The notes below the pieces were generated by a model, which did no database searches, had not been told where the DNA came from, and saw only the letters and a program-made list of their open reading frames with translations. From positions 1-22,853 of the forward strand of contig QMOL01000011.1 of the NCBI GenBank assembly GCA_003648225.1: DNA of 22,853 bases. The letters run 5' to 3'. This DNA comes from Chlamydiota bacterium. GTDB taxonomy: Bacteria > Auribacterota > UBA3054 > B51-G9. Made by a program: the position numbers and the translations under genes. Of the stretch, positions 8,744-17,403 are shown piece after piece (the stretch's first letter is position 1; each line of letters begins with the position of its first letter).

Positions 8744-10363
8744 ATGCATATTGACACACGAAAAGAAGATATTTCCGTAGATTATCTTTTGAGAGGAATA
8801 CAGCATCGTATTCGTAATAACAAAGGACTTTCAAACATTTATTTAGAAAATGTCGATTCTTTAGAGGATATCAGCTCTTTAGATGAATTTGAAACTTATG
8901 ATAATATCAGTTTGAGTCCTGAACTGTATTTCAATCTTGATTACGCTTCAAAATTGTATGACCCGCGCTCAGTTCCTGGGAATACCCGGTTTTATAAAAT
9001 TAAAAAGCTGATTATGCGCGTATTCCGACTTTACGCCACACGTCAAGTTGAATTTAACGCTGCCATTTTAAAGATTACCAATAGATTTTTCGATCTTTTT
9101 CACGATATCGCGGAAAAATTTGAGTATTTCCGTAAATCAGAAGTGAGAATACATAAACGTATCGAGCAAAGTGAAAAACTCTCAAGGAATATAAATAGAA
9201 GATTGGATGTCCAACAGTCCCGATTGGAATATGTTGAAGATTTTGATGTTGACATCTCTTTTCTACGCAGGCGCTTGGAAAATGTTGAATCATATGAGCA
9301 GGAAAAATATCTGTTGCGGAAACGTATTGAAAAATTGGAAGAATGGGATAAAGATTTCAGTATCCAAAGAAGTAGAATTGAAAAGCTGGAAAATTGGGAT
9401 AAAGACTTTAGCATACAAAGAGATCGAATTGAAAAGCTGGAAAATTGGGATAAAGACTTTAACATACAGAGAAAACGTTTTGAAGAGTTGGAAAAAACAA
9501 ACCGAACACTTAGCAAGCGTCTTTTACCTCTTGAAAACTTAAAAGAGCGTTTTGAAATTCTTCTTAATGAAAATACTGTATTAAGACAAAGACTGGAAAA
9601 TTTAATTGTTGAGACCAAAAATGTTTCTAAAATATCAAGAGTTGATAAAAACGTTCCAACGGAGATAAACGGTAATATTTCAAACGATTATCTGTATTTC
9701 CCATATATCAATGCTGATCGCGCGATAGAAAGTGTTGTAAAAAAACTTATAGAACCATACGTATCTTTTTTCTCAAAATCTACTACAGATAAAAAAATCT
9801 CCAACCCGTTTGTTATAGACATAGGATGTGGTCGCGGGGAATTCCTTGACATCTGTCGCGAGGCGAGTGTTCCCGCGAAAGGCTTAGATATAAATGAAGA
9901 TATGGTAAATCACTGTAAAACAAAGAAACATGATGTTATACTATCGGACGCTGTATCATATCTGAAATCTTTAGAAAACGGATCTTTAAAAGGAATTTTC
10001 GCGTGCCATATTATAGAACATCTGCATCCCAATCAATTATTGGAATTTTTGCGTCTTTGTTCGGCCAAATTAGCTCATGGAGGGAAATTGGCACTTGAAA
10101 CGCCTAATCCCACATCCTTTTTCGCGTTAAGTATGTTCTACAGAGATTTCACTCATAAGCAGCCGATACATCCCAATACGATGTCTTTTCTTCTTGAAAA
10201 GCTTTCATTTCAAAATGTTAAAGTTAAAGAAATACATCCTACGCCTGAAAAATATAAACTTAAAACCGATTCGGATAATAATTTACTTGAAAATACCAAT
10301 ATAGAAAAGCTGAATAACACGCTTTACGGATATTTAGATTATTCAGTTTTAGCAACCAAATAA
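8744..10363 (+). CDS. Coiled-coil SAM-dependent methyltransferase, first of two
   Basis: A 539-residue protein. Residues 1-110 form an N-terminal module that includes N-x-RF-x-x-IKK-x-I-x-R (80-92) and Q-x-x-FN (101-105). Residues ~115-300 are a charged helical coiled coil with 17-residue repeats. Residues ~325-480 are a class I methyltransferase: VIDIGCGRGEF (D359), CHIIEHL, LETPNPTSF and YRDFTHKQPIHP. No signal peptide or membrane span is seen. The fold matches methyltransferases of O-antigen and capsule loci; the acceptor is unknown. It leads a tight operon with a triple glycosyltransferase 9 nt downstream. By analogy with WbdD it could cap growing glycan chains, but WbdD's kinase domain is absent and its coiled coil is C-terminal. 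Confidence 0.8.
   Translation: MHIDTRKEDISVDYLLRGIQHRIRNNKGLSNIYLENVDSLEDISSLDEFETYDNISLSPELYFNLDYASKLYDPRSVPGNTRFYKIKKLIMRVFRLYATRQVEFNAAILKITNRFFDLFHDIAEKFEYFRKSEVRIHKRIEQSEKLSRNINRRLDVQQSRLEYVEDFDVDISFLRRRLENVESYEQEKYLLRKRIEKLEEWDKDFSIQRSRIEKLENWDKDFSIQRDRIEKLENWDKDFNIQRKRFEELEKTNRTLSKRLLPLENLKERFEILLNENTVLRQRLENLIVETKNVSKISRVDKNVPTEINGNISNDYLYFPYINADRAIESVVKKLIEPYVSFFSKSTTDKKISNPFVIDIGCGRGEFLDICREASVPAKGLDINEDMVNHCKTKKHDVILSDAVSYLKSLENGSLKGIFACHIIEHLHPNQLLEFLRLCSAKLAHGGKLALETPNPTSFFALSMFYRDFTHKQPIHPNTMSFLLEKLSFQNVKVKEIHPTPEKYKLKTDSDNNLLENTNIEKLNNTLYGYLDYSVLATK
9323..9475 (+). repeat. Three near-identical 51-bp coding repeats
   Basis: Codons 194-244 of the first methyltransferase hold three tandem 17-residue units beginning RIEKLE(E/N)WDKDF. 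The second and third are almost identical at the DNA level, pointing to recent duplication. Diverged 17-residue units (RLEYVEDF..., RLENVESY...) precede them from residue 160, and a further one (RFEELEK...) follows. Confidence 0.85.
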
Positions 10364-10372
10364 TAATTAATT

Positions 10373-13300
10373 ATGCCCAATAAACCTGTTTCAATAATAA
10401 TTTTAACCTGGAATGGCATTGAATACACAAAAAAATGCCTCGATACTCTTAGAAAGCATACCGAGTATGATAATTATAAAATAATAATTGTTGATAACGG
10501 CAGCACAGACGGAACGGTTGAATATCTTAAATCACTTGATAACATTTCTTTAATCATAAATCCTGTAAATGTTGGATTTGTCAGAGGAAATAATCAGGCA
10601 ATTAAAGAAACCGCCCCGGATTCCGACATTATTTTGTTAAATAACGACACCGAAATTCTAACCTCTCAAAAAGATTGGATTCAGCATCTTCACGACACCG
10701 CTTATTCCAAACCTGATATCGGCATCATCGGATGCCGGCTCCAACGTCCAAGCGGAATGCTTCAGCACGCCGGCGCGTACATGCCTGTAAAAACTTTCTG
10801 GGGACAGCAAATAGGCAGTGAAGAAATGGATATCAATCAATATCCTTTTACCCATGAAGTCGAATGTGTCGCTTTCGCGTGTACCTATATAAAAAGGGAA
10901 CTTATTAACAAAATTGGAGTTCTGTCAGAAGATTATTTTTCTTATTTTGAAGATACTGATTATTGTCTTACTGCTAAAGAATCGGGTTACAAAACAGTTT
11001 GCTGCGGTGCGGTTACTATTATACATCATGAAAATGTTTCAACAAAGGAAAATAAAGTCAGTCATTCCGATCTGTTTGAAACTTCTCAAAAGACTTTCAA
11101 GAAAAAATGGGCGAAAAAACTCGAAAACAGATACAATAAAAAAGCCGTTTGGTATTCTACTGTCTCACGGCCGCATGGCTATGCTATGACTTCAAAAGAT
11201 ATGCTGCTGGAACTTGACAAACAAAATGTTGAGGTTACATACAGATATCTTTACGGTAAAGGAACTGTGTTTCCGGTTGAGGAACCTGATAATACCGGAT
11301 ATTATCAAATAAATGTTATGAAGCACCGATCCGTTCCCAAAAATATTCCACACATCGTTTATGGTCAGGGAGACGCATTCATTTCAAATAAAGGACCTTA
11401 TAAAATAGGTTATACAATGCTTGAAACAAGCGGGATTCCTAAGGAATGGGCACGACAGGCGAATTTAATGGATGAAGTCTGGGTTCCTACTGAATTTAAT
11501 AAAAAAACTTTCTCGGAGTCAGGTGTTACTAAGCCTATTTATGTCATGCCGCTTGGCGTTGATATTAATTATTTTAATCCTTTGATAAAAAAATTCCCTG
11601 TCAGTGACGATTTTAAATTCCTTACCATTTTTGAATGGGGCGAGCGTAAAGCGCCTGAAATTTTAATTAAATCTTTCAATGAATCTTTTAGTTCAGATGA
11701 TCCGGTTATTCTGCTCTGCAAAGCAAATGTTACTGATCCGGGCATAAATATTCATTCGATTATTGAAAGTTTAGACTTAAATCCAAATGGTGGACGCATA
11801 GAATTTATCGTTAATAAATATCTCCCCTATCACCAACTTGGTAGTTTGTACAGATCCGCCGACTGCTTCGTTTTAACTTCGCGCGGCGAGGGATGGGGTA
11901 TGCCTATTCTTGAAGCCATGGCTTGCGGACTTCCCGTTATTTCTACTTACTGGAGTGCGCCTACCGCCTTTATGACTGAAGCGAATTCATATCCGCTGCA
12001 AGTTAAAAGTTTGATTGACGCAGTTGCGAAATGTCCGTATTACAAAGGATTCAAATGGGCGGATCCCGATACAGAGCATCTCAAATTTTTATTTAAACAC
12101 ATCTTTAAAAATCAGGACGAAGCTAAAGAAAAAGGATCTCAGGCAGCCAAAGATGTCGCAGAAAAATGGTCGGTTGAAAAATGCGTTACACGGATTAACA
12201 ACCGTCTTTCAGAAATCGAAGCCGAAAACAAAAATTCTGCTCAACCACACCGCTCTTCGGACCTTCAGACCTTTGAACCTTCAAACCATTTTACTATCGC
12301 CATTGACGTGAGCAGAGCGATTGGCGAGCAAATTACCGGTGTGGGAAGATACACGCAAAATATAGTTGACGGATTAGCAAAATTTGCTCCCGAAAACATT
12401 TCTTTTAAACTTTTGCCGGGTTTCGGTACTTTTGTTCATCCGGAATACGGAAAAACATATAATTTCAAAACTCCAAAAATAAAAAGTATTGAACTGTATC
12501 GCGGTCCCCTGCCGGCGTTTTCATCTCCCGAAAATACGGTTCACGGAATTGATTTGGTTCACAGCACGGCTTATATGACTCCTGCTGACATTGATTACCC
12601 GATGATATTAACGGTTCACGACCTTTCATTCATCACTCATCCGCAATATCACACGCAGGAAAATATTGATTTTTGCAATCTAAATGTTAACAGAGCGATT
12701 AAAGGCAACACACATTTTATCGCTGTTTCAGAGCATACAAAAAAAGATTTAATTGAGCTTTTAAATGTTAATCCGGAAAGGATCTCAGTTATCCCTAATA
12801 CGTACAATTCACTCACTTTCCATAAATTTTCTGAAAAAGAAATCTCTAAAACTAAGAAAAAGTATAAACTTCCGGAAAAATATTTTCTTTTCGTTGCAAG
12901 CCTCGAACCAAGAAAAAATCTCGAAACTATTCTCAATGCTTTTGAAAAGTATAACATTTCTATCCCTCTTGTCATCGCGGGAGCTAAAGGGTGGCTTAAC
13001 TCGCCGATTAACGATAAAATCAACGCATTAAAAGATAAAATCATCCCGCTTGGCTACGTTGATGAAAAATATATAGGACAAATTTATGCCGGCGCCAGAG
13101 CGATTGTTTTTCCATCTTTATATGAAGGATTCGGACTACCAATTCTTGAAGCTATGGCTTGCGGTACTCCGGCGATCACGTCAAACAATTCCTCGCTTCC
13201 TGAAGTGACAGGCAAAGCTGGAATTTTATTAGATGACCCTAAAAATGCGGATGCAATGGCACAAGCGTTAACCATGATGGCTGAAAATGAAGAAAAGTAT

Positions 13301-13408
13301 CAGGAATACGTCAAAGAAACTAAAAACCAGGTGAAGAAATTTTCGCTTGAAAATGTTACAAACAGGCTTATTAATTTATATAAAAAAATACTTGAATCAA
13401 ATTCGTGA
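10373..13408 (+). CDS. Three-domain glycosyltransferase (GT2-GT4-GT4)
   Basis: A 1011-residue cytoplasmic protein that appears to join three sugar transferases. Residues 1-250 are a GT-A fold GT2: SIIILTWNG at the start, LLNNDTE around D92 as the metal motif, and YFEDTDYC (E193, D194). Residues ~255-610 are a GT4-type GT-B domain with the E-x7-E motif EGWGMPILE (E506, E514). Residues ~640-1011 are a second GT4 with TGVGRYTQN, HDLSF and EGFGLPILE (E918, E926). A low-complexity linker (about 618-640) separates the last two. It lies 9 nt after one methyltransferase and its stop overlaps the start of the next by 4 nt. The likely job is adding several sugars of one repeat unit of a surface glycan; sugar specificity is not visible. 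Confidence 0.9.
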   Translation: MPNKPVSIIILTWNGIEYTKKCLDTLRKHTEYDNYKIIIVDNGSTDGTVEYLKSLDNISLIINPVNVGFVRGNNQAIKETAPDSDIILLNNDTEILTSQKDWIQHLHDTAYSKPDIGIIGCRLQRPSGMLQHAGAYMPVKTFWGQQIGSEEMDINQYPFTHEVECVAFACTYIKRELINKIGVLSEDYFSYFEDTDYCLTAKESGYKTVCCGAVTIIHHENVSTKENKVSHSDLFETSQKTFKKKWAKKLENRYNKKAVWYSTVSRPHGYAMTSKDMLLELDKQNVEVTYRYLYGKGTVFPVEEPDNTGYYQINVMKHRSVPKNIPHIVYGQGDAFISNKGPYKIGYTMLETSGIPKEWARQANLMDEVWVPTEFNKKTFSESGVTKPIYVMPLGVDINYFNPLIKKFPVSDDFKFLTIFEWGERKAPEILIKSFNESFSSDDPVILLCKANVTDPGINIHSIIESLDLNPNGGRIEFIVNKYLPYHQLGSLYRSADCFVLTSRGEGWGMPILEAMACGLPVISTYWSAPTAFMTEANSYPLQVKSLIDAVAKCPYYKGFKWADPDTEHLKFLFKHIFKNQDEAKEKGSQAAKDVAEKWSVEKCVTRINNRLSEIEAENKNSAQPHRSSDLQTFEPSNHFTIAIDVSRAIGEQITGVGRYTQNIVDGLAKFAPENISFKLLPGFGTFVHPEYGKTYNFKTPKIKSIELYRGPLPAFSSPENTVHGIDLVHSTAYMTPADIDYPMILTVHDLSFITHPQYHTQENIDFCNLNVNRAIKGNTHFIAVSEHTKKDLIELLNVNPERISVIPNTYNSLTFHKFSEKEISKTKKKYKLPEKYFLFVASLEPRKNLETILNAFEKYNISIPLVIAGAKGWLNSPINDKINALKDKIIPLGYVDEKYIGQIYAGARAIVFPSLYEGFGLPILEAMACGTPAITSNNSSLPEVTGKAGILLDDPKNADAMAQALTMMAENEEKYQEYVKETKNQVKKFSLENVTNRLINLYKKILESNS
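12259..12287 (+). repeat. Short tandem repeat forming the linker between the two GT4 domains
   Basis: GACCTTCA, GACCTTTGA, ACCTTCAA and ACC follow one another within the coding sequence (residues ~629-638). Similar CCTT-rich repeats are typical of non-coding DNA, so this may be a former intergenic spacer now translated. Confidence 0.55.
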
Positions 13409-15246
13409 GCAATAACTCTACATCATTTGATTATATCAGGAATCATCACGAAATTCCGCAGTTACCTGATAATAATTCCCGCTTTAAATGGATTAAAAAA
13501 TTCATTACACGTTCACTCGCGCATTTTACCTCCGCGCAAAATATTTTTAATAATAATATTGTCAACGTAATAACCGAGTTGAATAACCGGCAAAACGATT
13601 TAATTAAGTCTATTGAAAATCTTCATATAGAACAACAGGCAATCATAAAAAAACAAGACAATATTCAAAAAACCGCCACTTCTCAATTTAATAACCTTGA
13701 CGACAGGCAAAACGATTTAGTTAAGTCTATTGAAAATCTTCATAAAGAACAACAGGCAGTTACAACAAGACAAAACGATTTAGTTAAGTCTATTGAAAAT
13801 CTTCATAAAGAACAACAGGGGGTTACAACAAGGCAAGATAATATTCAAGAAATTATAACTTCAAAAATTAATGATATTGATAATCGGCAAAATGATATAG
13901 TCAGCTCTTTGGAAAATACAAATAAAGAACAACTGATCATCGCAACAAGTCAAGATAATATTCGAAAAATTGTGATTTCTCAATTCAAAGATATTGACAG
14001 TCGGCAAAACGATTTAGTTAAGTCTATTGAAAATATTGATAATAAACAAAAAGACTTCGTTAAAACTTTGAGTAATATTCAAAAAGTTTCAACTTCACAA
14101 TTCAAAGATGTTGACAGTCGGCAAAGTGATTTAGTTAAGTCTATTGAAAATCTTAATGAAGAACAGCAAAATGTTATAAAAAGACAAGCCGGCCTTCAGA
14201 AACTTGCAACTTCACAATTCAAAGATATTGACAATCGGCAAAGTGATTTAGTTGAATCTGTTAAAAAGCTTGACGAAGAACAACAAACTGTAATAAAAAG
14301 ACAAATTGATATTCAAAAGCACACATCCAAACAATTTAAAGATATTGATAATCGGCAAGATACTCTCGTAGAATCGTTGAATCAAATGAATAATAAAATC
14401 GCTGAATTATTCAAATATTCAGGGAAAGCGGAGCAAAGTTTTAACAATTTACATTCTTTATATAATAAAATCGCTGAGCAAAATAAAGCAATTAAAAACA
14501 TTATTTCCACCGCTACCGGTTCGTCCGGAAAGAATTCTGTTCTTGGAACAAATGCTGAATTAAAAAATTTCATCAACGATTCCTTATATTCTGATTATGA
14601 ACAATCTTTTAGAGGTTCAGAGAAAATAATTAAAAAACGGTTGACTTATTACATTGACAAATTAAAAAATGTCAAATCCTCAAAAGAAAACTTTATCCTT
14701 GATGTGGGGTGCGGTCGCGGTGAGTTTGTTGAACTGCTTATTGAAAATAACTTCCACGCAAAGGGCATCGATGCTAATTCAGTTGCTGTTCAATGCGCTG
14801 TTAGCAATAATCTCCCTGTAAAAAAAGGCGACTTATTCAACGTCCTGAAAAAATGTAAAAATAACTCTTTACCGGTTATTTCCGCGTTTCATGTCATCGA
14901 ACATTTAAACTATGGAGACATGATTAAGTTTTTCAATATGGCTGTTAATAAGCTCAAGCCAAAAGGAAAACTGCTACTCGAGACACCTAATATGTTGAAC
15001 TTATTTGTTGCGGCGGCTGATTTTTATAAGGATCCGACTCACATTAGGCCGTTGCATCCTGCAACACTGCAATTTTATTTAAAAGAAGCCGGATTTTCAA
15101 ATGTTCAGGTTGATTTCCTTCATCCTTTTCCCAAACCCGAACAATTAAAAATTCTTAAAAATTCAACAACTGCCAATAATAATTTTATTAAATTGAATAA
15201 TTTGATCTTCGGTGCGCGAGACACATCTATTATCGCGATTAAGTAA
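13405..15246 (+). CDS. Coiled-coil SAM-dependent methyltransferase, second of two
   Basis: A 613-residue protein with the same plan as the first methyltransferase of this operon. The N-terminal module (about 1-61) has N-x-RF-x-x-IKK-x-I-x-R (24-36) and Q-x-x-FN (45-49). A long coiled coil (about 62-355) follows, built of 39-residue repeats. The C-terminal methyltransferase has ILDVGCGRGEF (D433), FHVIEHL, LETPNM and YKDPTHIRPLHP. The start is GTG in a GTGA overlap with the glycosyltransferase stop, indicating translational coupling, and no Shine-Dalgarno is present. If fully helical, ~290 residues would span roughly 40 nm. A chain-terminating or length-measuring role is inferred by analogy with WbdD and is untested; the methyl acceptor is unknown. 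Confidence 0.8.
   Translation: MSNNSTSFDYIRNHHEIPQLPDNNSRFKWIKKFITRSLAHFTSAQNIFNNNIVNVITELNNRQNDLIKSIENLHIEQQAIIKKQDNIQKTATSQFNNLDDRQNDLVKSIENLHKEQQAVTTRQNDLVKSIENLHKEQQGVTTRQDNIQEIITSKINDIDNRQNDIVSSLENTNKEQLIIATSQDNIRKIVISQFKDIDSRQNDLVKSIENIDNKQKDFVKTLSNIQKVSTSQFKDVDSRQSDLVKSIENLNEEQQNVIKRQAGLQKLATSQFKDIDNRQSDLVESVKKLDEEQQTVIKRQIDIQKHTSKQFKDIDNRQDTLVESLNQMNNKIAELFKYSGKAEQSFNNLHSLYNKIAEQNKAIKNIISTATGSSGKNSVLGTNAELKNFINDSLYSDYEQSFRGSEKIIKKRLTYYIDKLKNVKSSKENFILDVGCGRGEFVELLIENNFHAKGIDANSVAVQCAVSNNLPVKKGDLFNVLKKCKNNSLPVISAFHVIEHLNYGDMIKFFNMAVNKLKPKGKLLLETPNMLNLFVAAADFYKDPTHIRPLHPATLQFYLKEAGFSNVQVDFLHPFPKPEQLKILKNSTTANNNFIKLNNLIFGARDTSIIAIK
13588..14352 (+). repeat. 117-bp coding repeats (39 residues) with one 63-bp partial unit
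   Basis: Codons 62-316 of the second methyltransferase contain six 39-residue units, each starting RQ(N/S)D(L/I)V or close to it, and mostly ending SQFKDID. One 21-residue unit (101-121) is inserted between the first and second. A seventh unit from 317 decays. DNA identity is high, notably between 13705-13756 and 13768-13819. Confidence 0.9.
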
Positions 15247-15314
15247 TATGTCTATATCAATTTAATTTATATAATTTAATAAGTATGGTTTAATCTCAAT
15301 CATAGGAGTTTAAA

Positions 15315-16091
15315 ATGTTCCGCTTAATTATCTCTTTTATTATATTCTCTTGTTTCGTCTCTAATTCACTACTCGCTGACAGCAGTAAAAGTCTTACCCC
15401 TAAACACAAAAAATGGAAATATTTACTATTGCCTGATTCCTCGCCTTTTCATGATTGGAGAAAACTTGGATTGAACGGATGGCAATTCGCAAACAATATT
15501 GGCAAAGCAATTTTATTTAAAAGATGCGACCGGAAAAATAAATCAATTTTTTCTCAATTGCCCACTAAAGCCGGCTTTGATGAATGGAAAAAATACGGTA
15601 GCAATAAAATGGATTTCGTTGCATTATTTAAAAATACTATTATTTTTAAAGCTACTTCTAAACTTGATTATATGCAAATGCCTGCCCAAAACAGCTTTCA
15701 AGAATGGAATAAACTCGGTGAAAACGGATGGCAGTTCACATGTATATTCAAAAATACTATTGTTTTTAAACGCTATGACAAAAAAAATGAAATGAAATTC
15801 AATTACATTCAACTTCCCGCCACCGCAGATTTTAACGAATGGAACAAACTTGGTTTGAAAGGTTGGAACTTTGATGCAAAGTTTGATAAAGCGCTTGTAT
15901 TTGAGCGTTCGGTTCCTTACAATAAAATTGAATATAAACAATTATCAATTACAGATCCTTTTAGCAAATACGAAGAACTAGGTAATAACGGCTGGGAATA
16001 CATTTCTAAAATTGGCAAAGCGCTTGTATTCAAACGTACTACGAAAGTTTATCAACCAACAACTACAACTTCTGTAGTAAAGAAAAAATAA
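15315..16091 (+). CDS. Secreted protein with five DUF4177-like repeats
   Basis: A 258-residue protein with a Sec signal peptide (hydrophobic core 4-20, likely cleavage at LLA-D near residue 21). The mature part is five repeats of ~36-45 residues (34-71, 78-113, 118-153, 162-197, 206-241). The pattern is a Tyr- or Ser-containing strand, LP, then EWNKLGxxGW, then a hydrophobic strand ending in FKR or FER. This resembles the small DUF4177 fold (...LGxxGWE...KR), normally a single copy of ~60 residues. The tail is Thr-rich. An AGGAG ribosome site precedes the ATG. It lies between the methyltransferase and galE, 68 nt after the former, so a role with the surface glycan is possible but unproven. 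The function of DUF4177 is unknown to me. Confidence 0.75.
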   Translation: MFRLIISFIIFSCFVSNSLLADSSKSLTPKHKKWKYLLLPDSSPFHDWRKLGLNGWQFANNIGKAILFKRCDRKNKSIFSQLPTKAGFDEWKKYGSNKMDFVALFKNTIIFKATSKLDYMQMPAQNSFQEWNKLGENGWQFTCIFKNTIVFKRYDKKNEMKFNYIQLPATADFNEWNKLGLKGWNFDAKFDKALVFERSVPYNKIEYKQLSITDPFSKYEELGNNGWEYISKIGKALVFKRTTKVYQPTTTTSVVKKK

Positions 16092-16116
16092 TTAACCCAA
16101 TAATCAGTAATCTGTC

Positions 16117-17082
16117 ATGACTACTATCTTACTTACCGGCGGTGCCGGTTACATCGGAAGCCATTGCGTTAAACGTTTAATGGAAAACGGCTATGAAGTT
16201 GTTGTTCTTGATAATCTTTCACGTGGATTTCGCGATGCGGTACTCACTCCTCATTTCTTTGAAGGGAACATCGGTGACAGAGAAATCTTAGAAAAAATCT
16301 TCACAGATTATAAAATCGATGCAGTAATGCATTTCTCAGCTTTCGCCTGCGTTGGCGAATCGGTCGAAAAGCCGGCAGAATATTACGAGAACAATGTCGC
16401 ACAAACTTTAATTCTTTTAACTGCATGCAAAGATTTTGGCGTTAAAAACTTTATTTTTTCTTCCACATGCGCGACTTACGGTGATGTAAAAAAAATACCA
16501 ATCAACGAAACCACGCCTATAGGTCCTCTTAATCCTTATGGCCACAGTAAAAGAATGGTGGAGCTTATTCTCCAGGATTTTGATACTGCTTATGGATTAA
16601 AACATTGCATTTTTCGTTATTTCAACGCCGCGGGATGTGATCCTGAAGGAAAACTTTCCGAACGGCACGATCCGGAAACTCATTTGATTCCTATTATTCT
16701 TCAAGTTGCCAAAGGGCAGCGCGAAAACATCAAAATCTTCGGCACTGATTACCCAACTCCTGACGGAACGTGTATTCGCGATTATATTCATGTAAATGAT
16801 TTAAGTGACGCACACATTCTCGGATTAAAAAATCTTCTGAATGGTGGAGAGTCCGATATCTTCAATCTCGGTTCCGAAAATGGATTCAGTGTTCGCGAAG
16901 TAATAGATGTCTGCCGTGAAGTTAGTGATAGTGAAATCCCCGAAGTTGAAGTTGAACGCAGGCCCGGTGATGCTCCCAAACTCGTTGCTGACTCAACAAA
17001 AGCCAAAACAGTTCTTGGTTGGACACCCGAATCCAGCGATTTGAGATACATAGTTGAAACAGCTTGGAACAGCATAAAGTAG
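16117..17082 (+). CDS. galE: UDP-glucose 4-epimerase GalE
   Basis: NAD-dependent epimerase of the extended SDR family that interconverts UDP-glucose and UDP-galactose, supplying sugar donors for surface glycans. Visible motifs: NAD-binding TGGAGYIGSH (7-16), FSSTCATYG with the catalytic Thr (T117), and the catalytic YGHSK (Y141, K145). Other GalE signatures are NVAQTLILL, FRYFNAAGCDPEG, RDYIHVNDL and NLGSENGFSV. Length 321 is typical (about 320-340). The start follows 'cccaataatcagtaatc' filler with no Shine-Dalgarno. It sits 25 nt after the secreted repeat protein, so it is probably co-transcribed with it. Some family members also accept N-acetylated or uronic sugars; that cannot be excluded here. 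Confidence 0.93.
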   Translation: MTTILLTGGAGYIGSHCVKRLMENGYEVVVLDNLSRGFRDAVLTPHFFEGNIGDREILEKIFTDYKIDAVMHFSAFACVGESVEKPAEYYENNVAQTLILLTACKDFGVKNFIFSSTCATYGDVKKIPINETTPIGPLNPYGHSKRMVELILQDFDTAYGLKHCIFRYFNAAGCDPEGKLSERHDPETHLIPIILQVAKGQRENIKIFGTDYPTPDGTCIRDYIHVNDLSDAHILGLKNLLNGGESDIFNLGSENGFSVREVIDVCREVSDSEIPEVEVERRPGDAPKLVADSTKAKTVLGWTPESSDLRYIVETAWNSIK

Positions 17083-17403
17083 AAATTCTATATTAGCTTC
17101 ATTAAGGCTTACTCGGAAAGCTCTTAGTCGCATTCCCAAAGAACTACGCTATCGGAACAGGTAGGGACGAAACATAAATTCTCAGCACAGGAATTATATC
17201 ACATTTTCTGACCTGACAAACAGAGTTATCCCTTATGTAGTCGTAGTTTAGACCGTATAGCAGTATACATCGTTGTTACAGCGTTTTTGGTTGCAGAAGA
17301 TGCGTTTAATCTCATTTTTATTTTTTCATCCGTGAAAATCAGCAAAGTTTGTTTGCGCAATAAATAGGGTGTCACGTGCAACAAGTTTCTTGCACAACAA
17401 GCA
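17083..17403. other. Non-coding spacer between convergent galE and phosphoesterase genes
   Basis: No gene is supported in these ~320 bases. A 'catccgtgaaaatc' element of the dispersed repeat family lies at about 17329-17342. A stem (GTGCAA...TTGCAC, about 17374-17393) lies just after the stop of the minus-strand gene; it lacks a T-run. Base composition shifts from AT-rich to GC-rich around 17400. Confidence 0.5.

Noticed and set aside
9323..14352. Regular DNA repeats of 51 and 117 bp that might be a CRISPR array
   Set aside because: The repeats are contiguous without unique spacers, stay in frame and encode coiled coil.
17284..17350. Minus-strand frame with FTDEKI, like the core of mariner/IS630 transposases
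   Set aside because: The bases are the 'catccgtgaaaatc' dispersed repeat read backwards; no transposase sequence continues on either side in any frame.
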